Shown here one piece after another: positions 1 through 8,400 of a stretch of DNA of 42,990 nt. Origin of the DNA: Rhodococcus sp. (in: high G+C Gram-positive bacteria) (lineage in GTDB: Bacteria; Actinomycetota; Actinomycetes; Mycobacteriales; Mycobacteriaceae); contig NZ_JAHFVG010000049.1 of the NCBI RefSeq assembly GCF_023264675.1, positions 1-42,990 of the forward strand, in the 5' to 3' direction. The first letter of the stretch is position 1, and each line of letters opens with the position of its first letter. A model generated the notes under the pieces. It searched no databases. It saw only the letters and a list, made by a program, of their open reading frames with translations, and was not told the origin of the DNA. A program made the position numbers and the translations under genes.

Positions 1-3000
1 TCGAAGTCGGGTTCGCCGGTGAGGCGAACGGCCACCGGGATGTTCTCGGTGGTCGAGCCGGGGTCGAGCCGTCCGAGGAACCACATACGCCGCTGCGCGA
101 GCGACAACGGGACGACATCGGGCCGCGGTCTGGCCTTCAGGGGCACTCCGGCGCCGCTACCGGCGTGCACCTCGACACGCGCCGCGAGCGCCACCACCGT
201 CGGGTCCTCGAACACAGCGCGAACCGAGACCTGCGTGTCGAGTGCTGACCCGAGCCGAGACACCAACTGGGTGGCCAGCAGCGAATTGCCGCCCAGCGCA
301 AAGAAATCGTCGTCGGCACCGACGCGGGAAACTCCGAGCAACGACGAGACGATCTCGGCGACGGTCTGCTCCACCGGAGTGGTCGGCGCGCGAAACTCGG
401 TCATCTCGAAGGTCGGCGCGGGCAGCGCTGCGCGATCGAGTTTGCCGTTGACGGTCAGCGGCACCGCGTCCAGAACGACGAAGGCTGCAGGCACCATGTA
501 CGACGGAAGTTCGCGAGCGAGCACCCTCTTCACGCGCGCGGTGTCGACGGCGTCGCTCTCACCGACGATATAGGCCACCAGCCGAACACCGAGGTGTCGG
601 TCCTCCCGGTCGATCACCACGGCTTCAGCGATACCGTCGATCGTCCCGAGGGCCGATTCGATGTCACCGAGTTCGATCCGGAATCCGCGGATCTTGACCT
701 GGAAGTCGGCACGTCCGAGAAAATCGAGGGTTCCCGCTCGTGTCCAGCGTGCGAGGTCACCGGTGCGATACAGACGCTCGCCGCGGCCGTGCGGATCGGC
801 GACGAACCTCTCGGCGGTCAGTTCCGGTCGTCCCACGTAGCCACGCGCGAGTTGGACGCCCGCAAGGTAGAGCTCACCGACCACACCGTCGGGCACCGGG
901 CACAACCGATCGTCGAGCACGAACACACGGGTGTTCCACTCCGGCAGCCCGATCGGCACGGCGTCGGTCGGAACAGTCTCGATCCGGTGCCGGGTGACCG
1001 ACACGGTGGCCTCGGTAGGACCGTAGAGATTATCCAGCCGGAAGGTGTTGCCGTGCAGCGCTTCCGCGGCAGTGCGCGGTGGGAATGCTTCCCCGATCAC
1101 CAGGACACGCTCCAGACTGTCCGGCAACCCCCCGGAGTTCACGAGCGCGGTCAGCATCGACGGTACGACGAACAGCGTCGTCACGTTCTCCGACGACATC
1201 AGGCGGTTCACATAGTCGGGCTCACGGTGTCGATCCTGTTCCGCGATCACCATTCGACCGCCGACGGTGAGCATCGACCACAGCTCCCACACCGACAGGT
1301 CGAACGTCACCGGCGTCCCGAGCACCGCAGCGTCGCCCTGGCCGAGTCCGTACTCGTGCTGCAGCCACTGGAGCTGATTGGCGACAGACCGGTGGCTGAT
1401 CGACACGCCTTTCGGAGTACCGGTGGAGCCCGAGGTGAAAATCACGTATGCGGTGTTGGCCGGGCGAAGCGGTGAGATTCGCTCTCCGTCGAGAACGGGA
1501 TCGGAATTCGTCTCGGCAAGATCGAGTTCGTCCGTCAGCACGATGTCACACTCGGTGTCCACCGCGAAGCCGACGTGAGAGGTCGTCAGCACGGCGGCGA
1601 CGTCAGCGGTTCCGAGGATGTGGTCGATACGGTTCTTCGGCTGCTGCGGATCGAGCGGAACGTAACCGGCGCCGGACTTGATCACGGCATACATCGCGAC
1701 GAGCAGTTCTACCGAACGCGGAAATGCCAGTCCCACCAGGGTTTCCGGTCCGATATCGCGAGCGATCAGATAGCGAGCGAGGGCGTTCACTCGGGCGTCG
1801 AACTCGGCGTACGTCCACGACGCCCCCTGGAACACGATCGCGGTCGCATCGGGATCCGTGGCGACCGAGGTGTCGAACAGAGACACGAGCGTCGTGTCCG
1901 CGTCGGTCTCGACCGCGGTCCGGTTGCGCTGTTCGACGATCTCGTCACGTTCGGCCGGGTCGAGCAGGTCGATGTCGCCGATCCGGATGTGTGGGTTCTC
2001 CGCAATGGCCCGGAGGACACGCTTGTATCGATCGGCGACAGCGGCAGCGGTGGAACGATCGAACAACGACGACGCGTAGGTCAGCGCAGCATTCATACCC
2101 GTCGGCGTTCCGTCGCCCGCATACGTATCGGTGACGACGAGGTGAAGATCGAACTTCGACACTTCGGCGTCGGCACGGAGACCGGTGACGGTCAGTTCCG
2201 GCAGAGCCAGTTCGGTCGGCGCGAGATTCTGGAAAGACAGCCCGACCTGGAACAGCGGATGGCGGGACGTCGAGCGGACCGGGTCCAGTACCTCGACGAG
2301 CGTTTCGAACGGTACGTCGGCATGTCCGAACGCTTCGAGGTCGGTGTCGCGCACCGTTGCGAAGAATTCGTCGAATCGAGAATTCGACGGCACATGTGTT
2401 CGGAAAACGATTGTGTTGGCGAACATTCCGATCAAGTCGTCCAACTTCGCCTCCCCGCGGCCCGCTATCGGCGACCCGATGGCGATGTCGTCTCGCTGGG
2501 CCAACCTCGATACGGTCACCGCCCACGCGGCGTGGACGATCATGAACAGCGACGCATTCGACGCGCGCGCGATGTCCTGCAGCTCCGCGTGCAACTCGGG
2601 GGTCAGCTCGAACGAGATCTCACCGCCTGCCAGTGATTGCACGGCGGGCCTCGGTCGGTCGAACGGTAAGTCCAACTGATCGGGCAGCCCGGCGAGTTGG
2701 GACTTCCAGAACTCGAGTTGCGCGTAAGCAGCCGATTCGGTGTCCTTCTCGCTGCCCAACATCGTGCGCTGCCACAACGTGTAGTCCGCGTACTGGACCT
2801 CCAGGGGCGTCCAGGTGGGCGCATCGCCGTTCGCCCGCGCGGAGTACGCGAGCATGACGTCACGGGTCAACGGCCCGACGGAAGAGCCGTCGGCGGCAAT
2901 GTGGTGTACCACCACGACGAGAACGTGTTCGGTCTCGGTGACGGCGAGCAGCGAGATTCGAATCGGCACCTCGCTCGTCACGTCGAATGCGGCGTCGAGG

Positions 3001-5174
3001 CTGGCCATGACGTCCTCGGTCACGGCGGACTCGGTCGTGGATGCCCGGCGAATACGCACCGCGGCACCTTCCGCATCGAGAACGACCTGACGGGGTCCGT
3101 CGTCGTCGGCCGGGTAGATCGTGCGAAGCGATTCGTGGCGCTCGACCACGTCCGTCACGGCGGATTCGAGTGCCGCAATGTCGAGGGAGCCCGAAAGCCG
3201 AACTGCAACAGGGATGTTGTAGGCGGACGATGTCGGATCGAACCGATTGAGAAACCACATTCGTTGCTGCGCCAGCGACAGCGGGAGCCGGTCGGGTCGC
3301 TCACCGGCGACGAGATCCACCCACTGATCCTGTGCCTCGGAGTCGATCGCGGCCGCCAGCGCGGACACCGTCGGCGCATCGAACAACAGCCGCGCAGGAA
3401 CTCGTCGGTGCAGGCGAGAGCCGACGCGCGCTGCGACCTGCGTCCCGATGAGCGAGTTGCCACCGAGCTCGAAGAAGTCGTCGTCGGCACCGACCTGCTC
3501 GCGTCCGAGCAGGTCGGTGAACACGTCCGCGACGGCGATCTCCGTCGGCGTCGAGGGCGCGCGGTACTCACGCGAGGCGAACTCCGGTGCCGGAAGCGCG
3601 GCGCGGTCCACCTTCCCCGCTCCGGTCAACGGCACGTGATCGATGAGCACCAGGGCGGACGGCACCATGTGCGCCGGCAGCGAACGCCCCATCCACTCCA
3701 GCACAGTCGCGGGCTCGGGGGATGCACCGGAAACGGGGAGCGCGTACGACACCAGAGCCGTGCTGCCCGCACCGGCGTCGATACCCATCGTCAATGCGAA
3801 ATCGACATCCGGGTGCGCGCCGAGTACGGCGTCGACCTCGCCGAGTTCGATCCGGAACCCACGGATCTTCACCTGGAAATCGTTGCGGCCGAGGTATTCC
3901 AGCCGACCTGCCCCATCGAGTCGGACCATGTCGCCGGTTCGATACATCCGTCCGCCCGACGGATCCCGTGGATCCGCGAGAAAGCGTGCCGCGGTGAGGG
4001 GGGATCGGTCGTGGTACCCCCGGGCGATGCCCGCTCCACCGAGATACAGCTCGCCCGCGACGCCGGGTGGCACCGCCGACAATCGACCGTCGAGGACGTA
4101 CGCCGTGGTCCCGTCGACGGGGCTACCCATCGTGACAGGTTCACCGACCGCCAGGGGGGCGGACATGGTCGCGAAGATCGTCGATTCGGTCGGTCCGTAG
4201 CCGTTGACCAACGACCGACCCGGTGCCCATTTGGCCACGAGGTCCGCGCCGAACGATTCCCCGCCCACGACAAGCGCTTTCAGATCCTCCAGCCCCTCGC
4301 CGTCGATGGACGTGAGTGCTGCCGGAGTGGAAAATCCGTGCGAGATGCGTTCGCGTCGCAGCAGTGCCTTCAACTCGTCGCCGCCGTAATTGTCCGGCGG
4401 GGCGATGACCATCGTCGCACCGGAACCGATTGCGATCAGATAGTCGAAGACCGACACGTCGAAGCTGGGAGAGGTGAAGTGCAGGGTGCGCGACTGCGGA
4501 GTGAGTGCGAGACTGCGCACGGCATGCGCCGTCAGCGGAGCGAGGCCCGCATGCGTGACAACGACGCCCTTCGGAGTTCCGGTCGAACCCGAGGTGTAGA
4601 TGATGTAGGCGGGATTGGTTGCCCGCAGTGTGGCGGTACGCTCGATCACCCCGATCGGCTCGCCCGAGAACTCGTCGAGCGCACGGAGAGAGTCGACATC
4701 GTCGATGACCCACCACGAGCACGTCTGCGGCAGGTGCATTTCCTGCGCAGACGTCGTGATGCCCTGTGCCGCACCGGAATCACCGAGCATATGGCGGATC
4801 CGGTCCTCGGGATACGACGGGTCGACCGGCAGAAACGCGGCGCCGGACTTGACGACGGCCCAGATCGCAGTGACCGACTCGATCGACCGCGTCGCCGCTA
4901 CCGCGACGACCGACTCCGGCCCGGCCCCTCGTGAGATGAGCAGCCGCGCCAGCCGCGAGGAACGGACGTCGAGTTCCGCGTAGGTGACCGACCGGCCTCC
5001 ATCGACGATCGCCACGGCCGACGGGTCGCGTTCGACTGCGCCGGCCAACAAGGCCGGCAACATGCTTGCGCGCATTCGCTTCGGCTTGCGGCTACGCGGT
5101 GCACGGTCTGCCTTCGCCCGATCCCCCTTCGCCCGATCTGATGACGAAGTTGCCGACGTGGACCGCGAACTCAT
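1..5174 (-). CDS. Gene D: NRPS starting with an A domain, 3' end beyond window (A-T-C-A-T-C...)
   Basis: Cytoplasmic multimodular NRPS; 1724 codons are visible and no stop occurs before the left edge. ATG at 5174 follows GAGGGG by 10 nt and opens a Ser/Arg/Lys-rich leader of about 35 residues. Domains by residue: A1 36-536 (A3 core YTSGSTGTPKGV, YGPTES, GAGKVDR), T1 near 566, C1 625-1075 (HHIAADG), A2 1096-1582 (FDLSVWE, YGPTEA), T2 near 1622 (LGGNSL), and a second C domain that starts near 1682 and is cut. Hand-read codes are D-V-F-F-V-G-G-I-F-K (A1, unassigned, non-polar look) and D-L-W-F-L-I-L-V-S-K (A2, unassigned). There is no C domain before A1, so this is either a loading module or the A-T half of a split module, as in gene C. 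The preceding gene ends in a thioesterase, so D is not its simple continuation. NRPS identity is certain; its place in the pathway is not. Confidence 0.95.
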   Translation of the reverse strand, partial: MSSRSTSATSSSDRAKGDRAKADRAPRSRKPKRMRASMLPALLAGAVERDPSAVAIVDGGRSVTYAELDVRSSRLARLLISRGAGPESVVAVAATRSIESVTAIWAVVKSGAAFLPVDPSYPEDRIRHMLGDSGAAQGITTSAQEMHLPQTCSWWVIDDVDSLRALDEFSGEPIGVIERTATLRATNPAYIIYTSGSTGTPKGVVVTHAGLAPLTAHAVRSLALTPQSRTLHFTSPSFDVSVFDYLIAIGSGATMVIAPPDNYGGDELKALLRRERISHGFSTPAALTSIDGEGLEDLKALVVGGESFGADLVAKWAPGRSLVNGYGPTESTIFATMSAPLAVGEPVTMGSPVDGTTAYVLDGRLSAVPPGVAGELYLGGAGIARGYHDRSPLTAARFLADPRDPSGGRMYRTGDMVRLDGAGRLEYLGRNDFQVKIRGFRIELGEVDAVLGAHPDVDFALTMGIDAGAGSTALVSYALPVSGASPEPATVLEWMGRSLPAHMVPSALVLIDHVPLTGAGKVDRAALPAPEFASREYRAPSTPTEIAVADVFTDLLGREQVGADDDFFELGGNSLIGTQVAARVGSRLHRRVPARLLFDAPTVSALAAAIDSEAQDQWVDLVAGERPDRLPLSLAQQRMWFLNRFDPTSSAYNIPVAVRLSGSLDIAALESAVTDVVERHESLRTIYPADDDGPRQVVLDAEGAAVRIRRASTTESAVTEDVMASLDAAFDVTSEVPIRISLLAVTETEHVLVVVVHHIAADGSSVGPLTRDVMLAYSARANGDAPTWTPLEVQYADYTLWQRTMLGSEKDTESAAYAQLEFWKSQLAGLPDQLDLPFDRPRPAVQSLAGGEISFELTPELHAELQDIARASNASLFMIVHAAWAVTVSRLAQRDDIAIGSPIAGRGEAKLDDLIGMFANTIVFRTHVPSNSRFDEFFATVRDTDLEAFGHADVPFETLVEVLDPVRSTSRHPLFQVGLSFQNLAPTELALPELTVTGLRADAEVSKFDLHLVVTDTYAGDGTPTGMNAALTYASSLFDRSTAAAVADRYKRVLRAIAENPHIRIGDIDLLDPAERDEIVEQRNRTAVETDADTTLVSLFDTSVATDPDATAIVFQGASWTYAEFDARVNALARYLIARDIGPETLVGLAFPRSVELLVAMYAVIKSGAGYVPLDPQQPKNRIDHILGTADVAAVLTTSHVGFAVDTECDIVLTDELDLAETNSDPVLDGERISPLRPANTAYVIFTSGSTGTPKGVSISHRSVANQLQWLQHEYGLGQGDAAVLGTPVTFDLSVWELWSMLTVGGRMVIAEQDRHREPDYVNRLMSSENVTTLFVVPSMLTALVNSGGLPDSLERVLVIGEAFPPRTAAEALHGNTFRLDNLYGPTEATVSVTRHRIETVPTDAVPIGLPEWNTRVFVLDDRLCPVPDGVVGELYLAGVQLARGYVGRPELTAERFVADPHGRGERLYRTGDLARWTRAGTLDFLGRADFQVKIRGFRIELGDIESALGTIDGIAEAVVIDREDRHLGVRLVAYIVGESDAVDTARVKRVLARELPSYMVPAAFVVLDAVPLTVNGKLDRAALPAPTFEMTEFRAPTTPVEQTVAEIVSSLLGVSRVGADDDFFALGGNSLLATQLVSRLGSALDTQVSVRAVFEDPTVVALAARVEVHAGSGAGVPLKARPRPDVVPLSLAQRRMWFLGRLDPGSTTENIPVAVRLTGEPDF

Positions 5175-5184
5175 ACGTGTGAAA

Positions 5185-5190
5185 CCCCTC
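5185..5190 (-). promoter_or_regulatory. Ribosome binding site of gene D
   Basis: GAGGGG ends 10 nt before the ATG at 5174 and supports this start over later in-frame ATGs in the basic leader. Confidence 0.5.
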
Positions 5191-5276
5191 GACCGTCGAA
5201 TTGTCCGACGAGACCGTCAGGTCTCACCGCCGCCTCGGCACGCACGCAGAAAATTGCGAATGCGCCGCAACAATTC

Positions 5277-5304
5277 ATTACAGCACGGTTACGGCGCTTT
5301 TCCA
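5277..5304 (-). promoter_or_regulatory. Candidate sigma70-like promoter of gene D
   Basis: Reading the minus strand, TGGAAA (5304-5299, 4/6 to the -35 consensus) and TGTAAT (5282-5277, 5/6 to the -10 consensus) are 16 bp apart. This would give a 5' leader of about 95 nt. The weak -35 match makes it a candidate only. Confidence 0.35.
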
Positions 5305-5334
5305 CGAACGTCGGTTGACCAGCAGAAAAACGCT

Positions 5335-5351
5335 GTCCGTCCATGACGGAC
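5335..5351. repeat. Inverted repeat GTCCGT-CCATG-ACGGAC
   Basis: Perfect 6-bp arms with a 5-nt spacer, 30 bp upstream of the proposed -35 of gene D. This is a plausible place for an activator or repressor site; no regulator is identified. Confidence 0.35.
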
Positions 5352-5470
5352 CGTCGAATTCGGTTGTTGTGTCCGAGTTGCAAACAAACCCGATGCGCGT
5401 GCTGGCCATCACTTGCATTCGTTCGTACGGTTTCACCGGTCGTAACCGGCCATTGGTCGGCTGGCTCAGC

Positions 5471-8400
5471 TCACAGACCTTCGGCGTTCACCGTTGCGGC
5501 GATGGCCGCCAACGGACCGGGAGCAGCAATCCCCCAGTGCGTCGTCTCCAATACATGATTGTCCACCCCGTCGGAGACGAACGAAGCCCACCCCGAAGCC
5601 CCGATGGTTCCTGACGGATCGTCCATTCCCGCGGTGAAGTAGATCAGCCGTCCGATGAACTTCGCGGGGACGTACTTCTCGATCAAGACCGTTGCACTAC
5701 TCGCGCTCGTGATCATTCGTTCGACTCGATCGGGAGAAATATCGCCGAACGGCGCGGGAAGCGCGGCAACGGTTTCCGCGATCGACTCGACCGAGACTGC
5801 GGTTTCATCGTCCACGGTGGGCGGAAGCAGAGCGCCGAACAAGTCGGTCAGAGTCATCGGTGAGACGTTCTCGCCGAGCTCCGACATGGAGCCACTGCTC
5901 CCGGCGTAGCTGTCCATCATGGCGAGCGTCGAGACGACGTCACCGTCGGCTTGCAATCGAACGGCGATGGCGTGGGCGAGCACTCCGCCGAGAGACCAAC
6001 CGAGCAGGTCGTACGGACCGTCGGGCTGAACGGCACGGATCTCGTCGACGTAGCGCGACGCCCAGTCCTCGATCGTCCGTGGGTTCCATCCCTCTTCCGA
6101 GAGAGCAGGAGACTGCAATGCAGCGATGTCCCATCTCTCGTCGAGGCTTACGGCGAGTCCGGCGAACGCCCAGGAGATTCCGACGATGGGGTGGATGCAC
6201 CACAGGCGACGACCGCCGGACGACGTCCGGATGGGAAGTACCACACCGAGAGCATCCGTGGCGCCTGCAGCCTCCGGCGGTCCCGCCTCGACACGAGCAG
6301 CCAATTCTTCGACCGTCGATCCCGAGAACATCCACAACAGTGGTATCGAGAACTCGGCGAACTCGGACAGTCGCGCGACGACCTGCGTCGCGATCAGCGA
6401 GTTGCCACCGAGCTCGAAGAAATCGTCGTCCAACCCCACCCGCTCGACTCCCAGCACCTCGCCGAACACACCCGCCACATTCTCCTCCACCGCCGACGAC
6501 GGCGCCCGGAACTCCCGCACCCGAACCTCCGGCTCCGGCAATGCCGTACGGTCCAACTTCCCGTTCACCGTCAACGGCAACGCATCCAGCACGACGAGCG
6601 CCGACGGCACCATGTACGACGGAAGTCGCTCCCCCGCAATCCTCTTCACATTCTCGACATCCAACGCAGCATCACCGACCACATACGCCACCAAGCGGTC
6701 GCCCACACGATCGTCGCTCCGCGCGATCACCACCGCATCCCGAACACCGTCGAGCGACCCGAGCACCGACTCGATCTCACCCAACTCGATCCGGAACCCC
6801 CGTACCTTCACCTGAAAATCCGAACGACCCACATAATCGAGAACACCGCCGGCCGTCCACCTCACCAGGTCACCCGAGCGATACATCCGACTGCCCGAGG
6901 AAAACGGATCCGCCACGAAACGCTCCGCCGTCAGATCCTCTCGGCCCGCATACCCACGCGCCAACTGCACTCCAGCGAGATACAACTCGCCCACGACACC
7001 CACCGGCACCGGATGAAGACGCGAATCCAACACGAACACACGACAATTCCACTCCGGGCTGCCGATCGGAACCACCGCATCCACCGGCAACTCCACCCGA
7101 TTCGACGTCACCGACACTGCCGCCTCCGTCGGCCCGTACACATTGTCCAACCGCACATCCCGCCCCAGCCGCGCACCGCCGTCCAACACCGCGCGAGCAG
7201 TCGATGCAGGCAGCGCCTCACCGATCGCCAACACCCGCCGCACCGAGGACGGCAACGCCCCACCCGCCGCCGAAACGATCGCCCCCAGCACCGACGGCAC
7301 CACATGCAACGTCGTCACCGACTCGCGCTCGATCAGCGACGCCAGATACACCGGATCCCGATGACCCTCAGCCGACGCGATCACCAACCGACCACCGGAG
7401 GTGGCCCACGACCACAACTCCCACACCGACAGATCGAACGTCGCCGCAGTCTTGAGCAACGACACGTCCCCGGCGCCGAGCCCGTACTCCGCGCGCTTCC
7501 ACTCGAGCTGATTCACCACAGCCCGGTGCGACACCGTCACACCCTTGGGCCGCCCCGTCGAACCCGATGTGAAGATCACATAAGCGGCATTGTCCGGCCG
7601 CAGCACACCACGCCGATCGCGATCCGACACCGGACCCGCGTCGAACGAACCGACCTCCACCGACTCCACATCCACCACAGGGACACCCGCACCCACCGGC
7701 ACATCCCAACTACCGTCCCGACCGGCGACCAACACCGCCACCGGGTCGGCAGAACTCAGAACGTACCCCGTCCGATCCGCCGGCTGATCAGGATCGACCG
7801 GCACGTACGCACCACCCGCCTTCACCACGGCGAACATGGCCAACACCATCGACTCCGACCGCCGCATCGCCACCGCAACCGACGACTCGGGACCCACACC
7901 GATCGACACCAGATACCGCGCAAGACGATTCGCCCGCACATCGAACTCCGCGTACGTCCACGACAGCGAACCGAACACCAACGCAGTCGAACCCGGCTCG
8001 GCCGCCACACGAGCATCGAACAACGACACCAACGTCGCACCCGAGTCCAGGCGGTGCGCAGTGTCATTCCACGATTCGACCACCACGCCACGTTCGGCCG
8101 GACTCACGATGTCCACATCACCCACCACCGCACCCGGATCCTCGGCCACCGCCTCCAGGAACGCCACGAACCGATCAGCGATCGACCGCGCGGTGGCATC
8201 GTCGAACAACGCCGTCGCGTACTTCAACGTTGCGCCCATGCCGGTGGGCGTCCCTGTCTCGTCGTACTGATCCGACACGATGAGATGCAGATCGAACTGT
8301 GCCACTTCGGCGTCCGCCTCGACGCCGGACACCGTCAGTCCCGGCAACTCGAACTCTGTCTTCTCGAGGTTCTGAAACGACAGCCCGACCTGGAACAGCG

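Larger units (their letters stand above)
5175..5470 (-). other. Spacer between genes C and D (296 bp)
   Basis: Less GC-biased than its flanks and without a convincing gene. A weak CCGGT-CGTA-ACCGG stem (5436-5449) lies 21 nt after the gene C stop. A candidate promoter, an inverted repeat and the gene D ribosome site occupy the rest. I see no iron-box-like palindrome of the TTAGG-CCTAA type. Confidence 0.6.

Noticed and set aside
5171..5383. 70-codon minus-strand frame with TTG start whose stop overlaps the gene D start as ATGA
   Set aside because: It resembles no known family, including MbtH, lacks actinobacterial codon bias and covers the likely promoter. The overlap can arise by chance from an ATGAG start.
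5175..5470. Iron-regulated (IdeR/DtxR-type) box that would indicate a siderophore
   Set aside because: No TTAGG-like inverted repeat is visible in this spacer or the other two, and no hydroxamate- or catechol-forming gene is in the window.
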